Assembly (NCBI GenBank): GCA_025363695.1
Contig: JANYDI010000121.1
Span: 1 to 16,041, forward strand
Length of the DNA stretch: 16,041 nucleotides
Direction: 5' to 3'
Origin: Opitutia bacterium
Lineage (GTDB): Bacteria > Verrucomicrobiota > Verrucomicrobiia > Opitutales > JANYDI01
The notes under the pieces were generated by a model. The model worked only from the letters and a program-made list of their open reading frames with translations. It ran no database searches and had not been told where the DNA came from. Shown one piece after another: positions 1-6,470 of the stretch. Positions within the stretch are counted from its first letter, which is position 1. Each line of letters starts with the position of its first letter. Both the position numbers and the translations under genes were made by a program.

Positions 1-56
1 CATTTTATAAAATTGCCTACCTGTAGGGGATCCTAAGGGGCGCAAGCGCCCCTTAG
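1..56. repeat. Right end of a composite hairpin repeat (hp2 remnant, GGATCC, hp1)
   Basis: The window opens inside the AT-rich hairpin hp2, of which only the 3' arm is seen (about 1-23). GGATCC follows at 28-33, then the GC-rich hairpin hp1 at 33-56 with arm CTAAGGGGCGC and its complement. On the minus strand, the direction of queA, hp1 reads G(CTTG)C at its tip, which is a stable RNA tetraloop. hp1 begins nine bases after the queA stop codon. No T-tract follows it, so it is not a standard intrinsic terminator. Confidence 0.85.
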
Positions 57-65
57 CCCATTTCC

Positions 66-1130
66 TTACACAATCAGCATCGCATCCCCATACGAGTAAA
101 AGCGGTAATCGAGGCTTAGGGCCTCGGCATAGAGGGCCTGGAGCCACGAGACGCCTTCTGTGCTGCCGGGGGTGAGGAAAGCCGAGACGAGGCACAAGAG
201 GGTAGAGCGCGGCAGGTGGAAGTTCGTCAAAAGGCCTTCTACGTGGAAGGCAGAAAAGGGCGGAAAGATATAAATGCCGGCCTGGCCGTGGTAGTCGCCG
301 GGCTCGGGCTGAGGCGTTTGCCTATGGTAGCTTTCGAGGCTACGCAGCGTTGTGGTGCCGACGGCCAGGCGAGGCCGTTGCGTGCTATGGAGGGCTAAGC
401 GCGTGGCTTGGGGGATTTCGTAGGGCTCGATATGAATAGTATGGTCTTCGATATGAGCGCTTTGGATGGGCGCAAAGGTCCCTAGGCCGACATCCAGCGT
501 AAGGTTATAAAAGGGGTGCCCCTTGTCCTCCAGCGTGCGGATCAGCTCCGGAGTAAAATGCAGACCGGCCGTCGGGGCGGCAACAGCCCGGGTCTTGTCA
601 GCTTGGGCGTAGACGGTGTTATAACGCAGCTCGTCCTCAACACTGGGGCCCTGCGGGCGCTCAATGTACGGAGGCAAGGGCAGCTCCCCTATCTGGGCCG
701 CCAGCTGAGGAACACTCAGGCTTGTTTCAAAGCGGACAAGGGCTTCCCCGCAAAGGCTTTTTTCAAGGACTTTCGCGCTAAAAATATCTTCAACGCCAAA
801 GCACGCTCCCACAGGCAGCTTTTTACCCGGCCGCAAGAGGCACCACCAGCTTTGGGTGTCCTGTGTAGGCCGTAGCAAAAAGCACTCTACCGCGCCGCCT
901 TGGCTGCGTTGGGCTTTTAAGCGCGCCTTAAGCACGCGCACGGTGTTGCGAAACATGGCCGCCCCAGGGGCCAAAGTTGCCAGGAACTCCGGCAGCTCTC
1001 TAAAATGGCCGTGCATCACCGCCTGCGTACGGCGATTCACCACCATAAGCCGCGACGCATCCCGCCTCTGGCTAGGGTGTTGCGCGATGCTTTCCTTAGG
1101 TAAAAAATAATCAAAATGTTCAATCTTCAT
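66..1130 (-). CDS. queA: S-adenosylmethionine:tRNA ribosyltransferase-isomerase (QueA)
   Basis: QueA moves the ribosyl part of S-adenosylmethionine onto 7-aminomethyl-7-deazaguanine at the wobble position of GUN tRNAs, making epoxyqueuosine in the queuosine pathway in the cytoplasm. The 354-residue length is normal for the family. Visible family motifs are PLPPYI (151-156), RYNTVYA (169-175), AAPTAGLHF (184-192), VGTTTLRSLES and, near the C-terminus, LTNFHLPRSTL. The usual VFNDTRV segment near residue 60 is replaced by MFRNTVRVLKARL; this deviates from the E. coli type but keeps the spacing nearly unchanged. The ATG at 1130 has no Shine-Dalgarno sequence. The gene is divergent from tmk, and the 402-base gap between their starts is mostly one repeat element. 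Confidence 0.95.
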   Translation of the reverse strand: MKIEHFDYFLPKESIAQHPSQRRDASRLMVVNRRTQAVMHGHFRELPEFLATLAPGAAMFRNTVRVLKARLKAQRSQGGAVECFLLRPTQDTQSWWCLLRPGKKLPVGACFGVEDIFSAKVLEKSLCGEALVRFETSLSVPQLAAQIGELPLPPYIERPQGPSVEDELRYNTVYAQADKTRAVAAPTAGLHFTPELIRTLEDKGHPFYNLTLDVGLGTFAPIQSAHIEDHTIHIEPYEIPQATRLALHSTQRPRLAVGTTTLRSLESYHRQTPQPEPGDYHGQAGIYIFPPFSAFHVEGLLTNFHLPRSTLLCLVSAFLTPGSTEGVSWLQALYAEALSLDYRFYSYGDAMLIV

Positions 1131-1161
1131 AGCAAAATGTTAGGATTTGTAAGTATTAAGA

Positions 1162-1451
1162 GCCAAGGGGCGCTTGCGCCCCTTAGGATCCCCTACAGGT
1201 AGCGATTTATTAAAATACTACGTATTTATAATAAATCGCTACCTGGTAGAATATACTAAGGCCCTCCAAGATCGCAAAGCGATCCGGGAGTGTTTTTTGA
1301 ACTGCTTCGATCCGGATTTAGGGGTTTATTTGCGTTTCAGGCAAGGAAGGGAAGTGCGTAGCGCACTACGGTGCGTGAGTCGCTTCCCTGACGAAGCATC
1401 AAACGTAAATAAACCCCTAAATCCATCCTAAGGGGAGCAAGCGCCCCCTAG
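1162..1451. repeat. Composite hairpin repeat, complete hp4-bearing copy
   Basis: This copy fills most of the 1131-1532 gap between the divergent queA and tmk starts. In order: hp1 at 1165-1184; GGATCC at 1186-1191; hp2 at 1196-1245 with a perfect 17-bp outer stem and a palindromic tip around TACGTA; hp3 at 1270-1285 (GATCGC/GCGATC); hp4 at 1314-1424; and an imperfect second hp1 at 1428-1451. hp4 has a 24-bp outer stem (1314-1337 with 1401-1424) whose only imperfection is one G.T pair. An 85-codon open frame across the copy is judged accidental. Unlike the other copies, this one lies upstream of both neighbouring genes. Confidence 0.9.
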
Positions 1452-1486
1452 CCCTTTACACTTCAAAACCCTTCCTTTCGCAAGCT

Positions 1487-1492
1487 TATAAT
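1487..1492 (+). promoter_or_regulatory. Candidate -10 box for tmk-holB
   Basis: A perfect TATAAT lies 41 bases before the preferred tmk ATG at 1533. It would start transcription near 1499 and give a leader of about 34 bases. The -35 region is weak (TTCAAA at 1462-1467, 19-base spacing). Because the upstream TTG at 1494 would precede the transcript, this supports a start at 1518 or 1533. Confidence 0.45.
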
Positions 1493-1532
1493 CTTGACGG
1501 CCTTCACAGACACGGGCATGCTGCCTGGCCAT

Positions 1533-2171
1533 ATGGAGCGAGGGATATTTGTGACCTTTGAGGGGCCTGAGGCTGCTGGCAAGACGACGCAAATTAGGCG
1601 CTTGGCGGCTCGCTTGGAAGCTCGAGGGCAGCCGGTGTTGCTGGTGCGTGAGCCGGGAGGGACGGCCTTGGGGGAGTCGATTCGGCGCTTGCTCAAGCAA
1701 GACTCGGAGGAAGTGAGTGCCCGGGCGGAGTTTTTGCTTTTTGCGGCTTCACGAGCTCAGTTGATACAAGAGAAAATCATGCCGGCCTTAAAGGCAGGGA
1801 CTTGGGTATTGTGCGATCGTTTTGTAGACTCCAGTTGGGTCTACCAAGGCATTGCGCGTGGCTTGCCTTTAGAGCTCATAGAAGCGGTTAACGGCTTTGC
1901 TACGTTTGGGATTATGCCTGATATTACGTTTTTAATGGAGCTCAGTTGGGAAGTCAGTAGCCAGCGTCTAGCGAATCGTCGCTATACCGATAGATTAGAG
2001 CAAGAACCTGAAGGCTTTCATCAGGCTGTGGTCAGCGGCTATAAACAGCTAGCCAAAAAATATCCTGAGCGCGTGGTTGTGCTGGATGCCCAGGAACACC
2101 CAGAATACATCGAGGAGGCGATAACGCATGTCATTGAGAAACGGTTCCCCAAAGCCTGCTTGGCAAAGTAG
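1533..2171 (+). CDS. tmk: Thymidylate kinase (dTMP kinase)
   Basis: Tmk phosphorylates dTMP to dTDP with ATP, an essential step in dTTP supply for DNA synthesis in the cytoplasm. From the chosen ATG the protein has 212 residues, the usual length, and begins directly with the family N-terminus MERGIFVTFEG. The P-loop is GPEAAGKTT (11-19), with Ala where Gly is more common. The DR[YF] motif is in CDRFVDSSWVYQG, and the lid region is in ANRRYTDRLE. A frame with start codons TTG at 1494 and ATG at 1518 extends it by 13 or 5 residues; neither extension resembles the family and no clear ribosome binding site favours any of the three. The 3' end overlaps holB by 44 bases, suggesting coupled translation in one operon. 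Confidence 0.95.
   Translation: MERGIFVTFEGPEAAGKTTQIRRLAARLEARGQPVLLVREPGGTALGESIRRLLKQDSEEVSARAEFLLFAASRAQLIQEKIMPALKAGTWVLCDRFVDSSWVYQGIARGLPLELIEAVNGFATFGIMPDITFLMELSWEVSSQRLANRRYTDRLEQEPEGFHQAVVSGYKQLAKKYPERVVVLDAQEHPEYIEEAITHVIEKRFPKACLAK
2112..2118 (+). promoter_or_regulatory. Shine-Dalgarno site of holB inside tmk
   Basis: GAGGAGG lies nine bases before the holB ATG at 2128. It is the strongest ribosome binding site in the window, whereas most other genes here have none. It fixes the holB start inside the tmk reading frame. Confidence 0.8.
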
Positions 2172-3039
2172 CCTTGAACGCGCCTACCAAGTTGGGCGTT
2201 TGCCGCATGCTTGGTTGCTTTCAGGCCCCTGGGCCCCTGCGCTTCAGGCAGCGGCGCAAGCCATTGTGGACTGCCTCCTAGGCCCAGGTGGCAGCGCGCA
2301 TGCCGATTATTTTGAGCTCAGGCCAGCGGGCAAGATGCGTCAAATCGGCGTCGATGACCTGCGGGCCCTCCTGCAGGAGCTGCACCAAACGGCCTTTTGT
2401 GGCGGCGCCAAAGTGGCCTTGATCCACGAAGCCCATCGCATGCATCGTTTTGCGGCCAATGCCTTCCTAAAAACCCTGGAGGAGCCGCCCTTGGGCACCT
2501 ACGTATTACTACTGAGCACGGACTCACGGGCCCTCCTGCCGACCTTGCGGAGTCGCTGCGTTTCCCTGCGCATAGGGGACCCCAAGCCGCCCCTAGACCT
2601 GCCCGTCTGGCAAGCCTGGGAGCAGCGTTTCAAGGCCTGGATCCACACGCTCGTGACGGCCCCCCCCCGTACAGCAGCCCAACGCGCTCAGGTCCTCATG
2701 GCCTGTTACGGCCTCATGGCGCATTTTTTACAGATCCACACCCAACAAACTAAAGCTCAATGGGACGCCCAGTCTGCCGCTCTTAAAGAACTTCCTGAAG
2801 AGACCCTTTTGGCCCTCGAAGCCAGCTGCAGCAAGGAAGTCCTCGAAGGCCTCCTAGACGCCGTTGCCCTCACGCTGCGCGCTTGCTACCAAGAACATCC
2901 GCATCTGAGCCCCTACTGCCAGTCCCTCGAGGCCCTCCAGCACGTACAGGCGCTCCTGACGCTGAACTTCTCCGAAAGCTGCGCCCTGGAGGCGTTTTTC
3001 CTCAAGACATTACGAGCCTGGAGCGGCGTAGGGGGGTAG
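2128..3039 (+). CDS. holB: DNA polymerase III delta' subunit
   Basis: The delta' subunit is the inactive-ATPase arm of the clamp loader that opens the sliding clamp during replication. The 303-residue protein begins with the family pattern RAYQVGRLPHAWLLSGP. As expected for delta', its Walker A is degenerate (GPWAPALQ, 33-40) and the Walker B-like segment reads LIHEAHRM. The RFC-box region LKTLEEPP (114-121) and the SRC motif (142-144) are kept; SRC places the arginine finger that acts on the neighbouring DnaX subunit. No zinc-ribbon cysteines are seen. It shares an operon with tmk, a common pairing in bacteria, and its partner dnaX is in this window at 10916. The C-terminal half is poorly conserved, as usual for HolB. 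Confidence 0.88.
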   Translation: MSLRNGSPKPAWQSSLERAYQVGRLPHAWLLSGPWAPALQAAAQAIVDCLLGPGGSAHADYFELRPAGKMRQIGVDDLRALLQELHQTAFCGGAKVALIHEAHRMHRFAANAFLKTLEEPPLGTYVLLLSTDSRALLPTLRSRCVSLRIGDPKPPLDLPVWQAWEQRFKAWIHTLVTAPPRTAAQRAQVLMACYGLMAHFLQIHTQQTKAQWDAQSAALKELPEETLLALEASCSKEVLEGLLDAVALTLRACYQEHPHLSPYCQSLEALQHVQALLTLNFSESCALEAFFLKTLRAWSGVGG

Positions 3040-3046
3040 GGTAGGT

Positions 3047-3135
3047 GTAGGGTGCGCTAGCGCCCCCTACGACCCCCCGTAGAAGGGCGATTTTACTTTT
3101 CTGCGAGTGCAGAAAAGATAAAATCGCCCTTCTAC
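3047..3135. repeat. Half copy of the composite hairpin repeat (hp1 + hp2)
   Basis: The copy starts eight bases after the holB stop. hp1 is at 3047-3070 (arm GTAGGGTGCG, one mismatch). The GGATCC junction has been lost and reads GACCCCCC. hp2 is at 3079-3135, with a perfect 17-bp outer stem, a bulged A, a perfect 9-bp inner stem and a GAGT loop. It is one of the longest stems in the window. No hp3 or hp4 follows. Confidence 0.85.
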
Positions 3136-3163
3136 AGGTGTTCGAAGCGTACACTCTCTCATG

Positions 3164-3192
3164 TTGACTTTTTCAGAGCATGCTCCCTTATT
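3164..3192 (+). promoter_or_regulatory. Tentative promoter of the GNAT gene
   Basis: TTGACT (3164-3169, five of six to the -35 consensus) is followed after 17 bases by CTTATT (3187-3192, a weak -10). Transcription would then begin at or next to the ATG at 3199, which would make the message leaderless or nearly so. Confidence 0.25.
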
Positions 3193-3198
3193 GAAGGG

Positions 3199-3690
3199 AT
3201 GACTATCCAAATCCTAACCTCGAGCGCGCTCGCTGATTGGAAACGTTTGCGTCTAGAGTCCCTTCAGAAAGCACCTGAAAACTTTGCTTCCTCTTTCGAA
3301 GAAGAATCAGTCTTTGAAGATACTTATTTCCAAGACCAAATTGAAAAAAACACAATTTTTGGAGCCTGGGTTGAGGGTCAGCTCGCAGGAAGTATCGGCC
3401 TCTATTGCCTCACGAGTCTCAAGGGGCGGCATCAGGGAGTTTTATGGGGCGTTTATCTTCAGCCCGCGTACAGAGGTCAAGGAATAGCGAGTCATTTACT
3501 GGAAGCCGTTATTGCCTACGCACGGAGCCACGTCTTGCAGTTGCATCTGACTTGCAACACACAATCCCTGTCAGCGTTCAAGCTCTACAAAAAACACGGC
3601 TTCATTGTCTACGGAACGGAACCCCGAGCGATACGCCTGGGTGATCGTTTTTTTGACTGCCATAAAATGATTTTATTTTTAAAGAGCTAG
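3199..3690 (+). CDS. GNAT-family N-acetyltransferase
   Basis: This is a 163-residue protein of the GNAT fold, which transfers an acetyl group from acetyl-CoA to an amine. The substrate cannot be read from the sequence. The acetyl-CoA binding motif A is clear: WGVYLQPAYRGQGIASHLL, with R-G-Q-G-I-A at 92-97. The later segment SAFKLYKKHGFIVYGTEP is the typical motif B. The N-terminal part (residues 11-45, LADWKRLRLESLQKAPENFASSFEEE) matches GNATs that act on small molecules or on protein N-termini. An AAGGG stretch touches the ATG with no spacer, so it is unlikely to work as a normal ribosome binding site. The gene follows the holB repeat copy and probably forms its own transcription unit. Confidence 0.85.
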   Translation: MTIQILTSSALADWKRLRLESLQKAPENFASSFEEESVFEDTYFQDQIEKNTIFGAWVEGQLAGSIGLYCLTSLKGRHQGVLWGVYLQPAYRGQGIASHLLEAVIAYARSHVLQLHLTCNTQSLSAFKLYKKHGFIVYGTEPRAIRLGDRFFDCHKMILFLKS

Positions 3691-3758
3691 GGTGTGCGCT
3701 TAGGGCATGTCCTCATTTAGGGTGTGTGATCAATTAAGCCAATTTATTTATTAGAACC

Positions 3759-4042
3759 ACAAGATGATCGCCCTGAAGGGGCGAAGGATGATAGCCCAGG
3801 GCGACTCTTGGGTCGCCCTGGGTACAGTTGGTAAATAATTTAGAGCCCTACAGGGGCGATTCAATGGAGTTGATGTTTTGTATATATTTAGAAAAATTTA
3901 TTGTAATATTTTATAATTATTAGATAAATCTTATACATTTTAATGAATCGCCCCTGTAGGGCTCTGGTCTGTTTTTCACCCGTAAACCCAGGGCTAAAGC
4001 CCTGGGCTATCATCCTTCGCCCCTTCAGGGCTATCATCTTGT
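3759..4042. repeat. Large imperfect inverted repeat of a second palindromic family
   Basis: Two arms of about 100 bases (3759-3863 and 3944-4042) are near reverse complements, separated by an 80-base very AT-rich centre. Each arm has the same parts: GCCCTGAAGGGGCGAAGGAT, a local hairpin (CCCAGGGC arms, at 3795-3822 and 3987-4006), and AGAGCCCTACAGGGGCGATT. Weaker pairing extends outward to about 3719 and 4083. This family shares nothing obvious with the GGATCC hairpin repeats. Similar GC-rich repeats built on CCCTGAAGGG and CCCAGGGC are, from memory, common between genes of PVC and related bacteria. No gene is seen in the whole 3691-4333 gap. Confidence 0.85.
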
Positions 4043-4085
4043 GTTTTGATTGATAAATAATTATTTAACAATCAACCACACATAA

Positions 4086-4175
4086 GGAGGCCTGAAAGGC
4101 CGGCAGATACGTAGCCCAGGGCGTGAGCCCTGGGTTTGGTACGGAAAATAAACAGGAGCCCTGTAAGGGCGGCAC
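4086..4175. repeat. Single further copy of the second palindromic family
   Basis: The same building blocks as the inverted pair next to it appear once, in one orientation: GAGGCCTGAAAGGCCGGCA, the hairpin CCCAGGGCGTGAGCCCTGGG (4115-4134), and GGAGCCCTGTAAGGGCGGCA. The blocks have diverged in sequence, but the local palindromes remain intact. Confidence 0.75.
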
Positions 4176-4220
4176 TCAAGAAAATTTCAGCATCAGCTCT
4201 GACCCGTGAGACGAAAATAC

Positions 4221-4248
4221 TTGCCTTAGAAAGATTTAACAGTATTAT
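4221..4248 (+). promoter_or_regulatory. Promoter candidate for the exported protein
   Basis: TTGCCT (4221-4226) and TATTAT (4243-4248, five of six to consensus) are spaced by 16 bases. The start would be near 4255, giving a leader of about 80 bases. The leader holds a small hairpin, TAGGAAAAATCCTA, just past the start. The site lies between the repeats and the gene, which supports a separate transcription unit. Confidence 0.45.
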
Positions 4249-4333
4249 CACATAAAACGTTTAGGAAAAATCCTATAGAACGAGATAAAAAATAAACAAA
4301 TGAGCCATTTAGGCTGTAAACGAGGGTGTAGGT

Positions 4334-5077
4334 ATGTTATCTAAAATTTTTAAAGTTTTTCTTGTATTTTTTGTGCTTGGGAATGCTCAAGCGATAACCA
4401 TAGAGGATCTCACTCCTGTCAAGCCAGAGATGACCTTGCCTGAGGCGACAGACGCGATAAGAGATTTTTTAAAAACCGTCTTAACATCGGACAATCGAAT
4501 CTCCATGGAAGAAATTGAGGATGTTTCGGAGGTTAAAATGCCCAGCGGACGCCTTTGTACCCGTATTACCCTTGCGGATGGCACGCAGTGGATTCAAGGC
4601 ACAGGCGGACTCGAACGTTTTTTAGGAGCTCTTTATTTAAACAAGGCTCTTGATGTACATCCGGTTTCCAGGTTTCGCGCGGTAAAAACAAAGTTTCTTT
4701 TTAAACCGGCCCATCCAGGTCAGGTTACAGTAAAAATTGCCGATACAAAAAGCAAGCCGTGTCATATTTTCACTATTAATTCAGGCGATTTTATTTGTTT
4801 GTCCCAATACGTCGGCGATGTGAAACCAGACGTGTTCGGCGGAGTAAAGGTATCAGAGCTCACATTGAAAACGGGTTTTTCGGATACTGCTGGTTTTGCA
4901 AATTTTAGGGTAACCCAGGACAATACGATCACAGTTATTGATACAGAGTATCACAGTTTTGACAATGGAATACGAGAGCATCTTATCATTCCAGCCCCTT
5001 CTCCAGATCAAATAACAGAGCTTGGAAATAAAAAAATTACCTTCAATATCAGCGAAATATTTCCTGACGAAAAATAG
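4334..5077 (+). CDS. Exported protein of unknown function
   Basis: I do not recognise this 247-residue protein. The first 20 residues form a classical Sec signal peptide: a charged start (MLSK), a hydrophobic core rich in Phe, Val and Leu, and a cleavage site after AQA. There is no lipobox cysteine, so the mature protein should be periplasmic or secreted. The mature part is mixed alpha/beta in character with no membrane segment. A short helical start (PEMTLPEATDAIRDFLKTVL) is followed by strand-like stretches, with three cysteines in RLCTR, KPCHIF and DFICLS that could form a disulfide. A GAGGG site seven bases before the ATG supports the start. The gene is richer in A+T than its neighbours and is flanked by repeats on both sides, which fits a lineage-specific gene. 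Confidence 0.75.
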   Translation: MLSKIFKVFLVFFVLGNAQAITIEDLTPVKPEMTLPEATDAIRDFLKTVLTSDNRISMEEIEDVSEVKMPSGRLCTRITLADGTQWIQGTGGLERFLGALYLNKALDVHPVSRFRAVKTKFLFKPAHPGQVTVKIADTKSKPCHIFTINSGDFICLSQYVGDVKPDVFGGVKVSELTLKTGFSDTAGFANFRVTQDNTITVIDTEYHSFDNGIREHLIIPAPSPDQITELGNKKITFNISEIFPDEK

Positions 5078-5089
5078 CATAATTTTTTG

Positions 5090-5220
5090 CACCCTCGATC
5101 GCTTCGCCCTCCAGGGAGGGCCTTAGTATATCGTATCAGGGTGCGATTTATCTAAAATGCGCTAGCATTTTAATAAATCGCACCCTATAGGGGATCCTAA
5201 GGGGCACAAGTGCCCCTTAG
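5090..5220. repeat. Half copy of the composite hairpin repeat between convergent genes
   Basis: hp2 lies at 5138-5186 (arm AGGGTGCGATTTAT, tip AAAATGC/GCATTTT), GGATCC at 5192-5197 and hp1 at 5197-5220. hp1 has CAC/GTG where the copy at the window start has CGC/GCG, so a G-C pair has become A-T on both arms. To the left (5090-5135) lie core remnants: half of the hp3 stem (GATCGC) and a short GCCCTC/GAGGGC hairpin. hp1 starts two bases after the menA stop. Confidence 0.85.
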
Positions 5221-5222
5221 CC

Positions 5223-6137
5223 TTAAACCATCCAGCCCAACCCCATAACCCCCCCATACACCAAAAACGCGCGGGCGCTTTGGCGCGTGGCATGGAGGAA
5301 GTCGGGAAGGGCGTCCATGTGGGGGAGTTGTTTACTTACAGGCCAGGCGATGGGAGCGCTGAGGACGGCCAGGGCAACGATGGGGCTCTTGGTCAACCAG
5401 GCCAAAGCGAGGGCGCATAGGCAGGCAATGATGAGATTGGCCTGGTACTGAGTGGCGACAAAGGAGAGTCCGAAGCGGACGGCCAGGGTTTTTTTGCCAA
5501 TAGGCGCGTCTTGCTTGTGGTCACGAGCGCTGGTAATTACCAGGATATTGTTGGCAATCGTGCCCATGCCGGTACCGGCAATCAGGGCTGCAAAACTCCA
5601 GGAACCGCTTTGGACATAGTGCGTGAGGGTTACCGCTATCCAGCCAAAAAAGACGACCACAGCGGCATCTCCCAGGCCCTTGTATCCCAGCGGGAAAGGA
5701 CCTGCCGTGTAGCCCCAGGCACACAGTAGGCTTAGGGCGCCTACGGTCAGCAAGGGCCAGCCGCCATAAAAAATCAAGGGAAGCCCTGACAAAAAGGCCA
5801 GCAGGCCCACAAGGCCGGTACCCAGGAGCATCGCCTGAGGACTCACCCAGCCGGAAGCGACAGCTCGCGCAGGTCCCTGTCTGTGGGGAGTGTCTGCGCC
5901 CTTACGAAAATCGTAATAATCATTGGCATAATTGGCAAACACTTGGGCAAACACGGCAAACAGCAAGCAGCACAGCGCCGGGAAGGCCGAAAATACGCCG
6001 TCGTGGTAGGCCAAGGCCGTCGCCACGAGGACCGGCAACGCAGCAGCCCGTAAGGTCCAGGGCCGCGCGGCCCGAAACCAGGCTCTGAAGCGGCCTGGAT
6101 GCTGGAGGCTTGTGCTCGATGAGGCAATAGGAGTCAT
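5223..6137 (-). CDS. menA: 1,4-dihydroxy-2-naphthoate polyprenyltransferase (MenA)
   Basis: MenA is an integral membrane enzyme of the UbiA family that joins a polyprenyl chain to 1,4-dihydroxy-2-naphthoate, making demethylmenaquinone. The 304-residue protein has both Asp-rich motifs that bind the Mg-diphosphate: NDYYDFRKGAD (72-82) and, on the second half, ARDHKQDAPIGKKTLAVR (204-221). The latter is the MenA/UbiA signature and favours MenA over UbiA or haem O synthase. About eight to nine hydrophobic segments are visible. The motif RAARPWTLRAAALPVL near residue 22 is the usual first-helix entry. The ATG at 6137 has no Shine-Dalgarno site. No other menaquinone gene is nearby. A menaquinone-based respiratory chain is the inference. 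Confidence 0.9.
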   Translation of the reverse strand: MTPIASSSTSLQHPGRFRAWFRAARPWTLRAAALPVLVATALAYHDGVFSAFPALCCLLFAVFAQVFANYANDYYDFRKGADTPHRQGPARAVASGWVSPQAMLLGTGLVGLLAFLSGLPLIFYGGWPLLTVGALSLLCAWGYTAGPFPLGYKGLGDAAVVVFFGWIAVTLTHYVQSGSWSFAALIAGTGMGTIANNILVITSARDHKQDAPIGKKTLAVRFGLSFVATQYQANLIIACLCALALAWLTKSPIVALAVLSAPIAWPVSKQLPHMDALPDFLHATRQSARAFLVYGGVMGLGWMV

Positions 6138-6163
6138 AAGGATGATTTTAAGTGTTTAAAGGG

Positions 6164-6465
6164 CCAAGGGGCATGCCCCTTGGATCCCCATAGGAAGGCG
6201 ATTTCTTTTATGCAAGGAGCATAAAATGAAATCGCCTTCCTCATGGACATACAAGACCCGTCGCAGATCCCTTCGGGATCGGAGTGTATTTTATGAATTG
6301 CTTTGAGCCGGTTTGAGCACATCTAAGAATACTCCCGGATCGCTTTGCGATCTGTGGGGGGCCTTGTATAGCCTATCCCGATGGGCAATTTTACCATAAA
6401 TGCGCTTGCGCATTTTATAAAATTGCCCATCGGAAAGGGGATCCAAGGGGACAGCGTCCCCTTGG
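6164..6465. repeat. Composite hairpin repeat with the end module at both ends
   Basis: This copy nearly fills the 333-base gap between alaS and menA. From the left: hp1 (6164-6183, perfect palindrome CCAAGGGGCATGCCCCTTGG), GGATCC, hp2 (6192-6241), hp3 with a TTC loop (6266-6280), a spacer with CGGTTTGAG, a second hp3 (6338-6352, GATCGC/GCGATC), hp2' (6378-6433), GGATCC (6439-6444) and hp1' (6443-6465). The two halves are arranged as an inverted pair, like terminal inverted repeats. Its right end stands five bases from the alaS stop codon. No gene is seen here. Confidence 0.9.
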
Positions 6466-6470
6466 CCCTT

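Noticed and set aside
33..56. hp1 hairpins as intrinsic terminators
   Set aside because: They stand just after stop codons, but none is followed by a T-tract on either strand. GGATCC follows instead. A terminator role by another mechanism remains open.
1174..1431. An 85-codon open frame between queA and tmk
   Set aside because: It runs entirely through hp1, hp2, hp3 and hp4 of a repeat copy. The same repeat elsewhere gives unrelated frames, so it is chance.
1162..1451. A CRISPR array
   Set aside because: Copies are far apart, individually complex and palindromic, with genes between them. There are no regular spacers.
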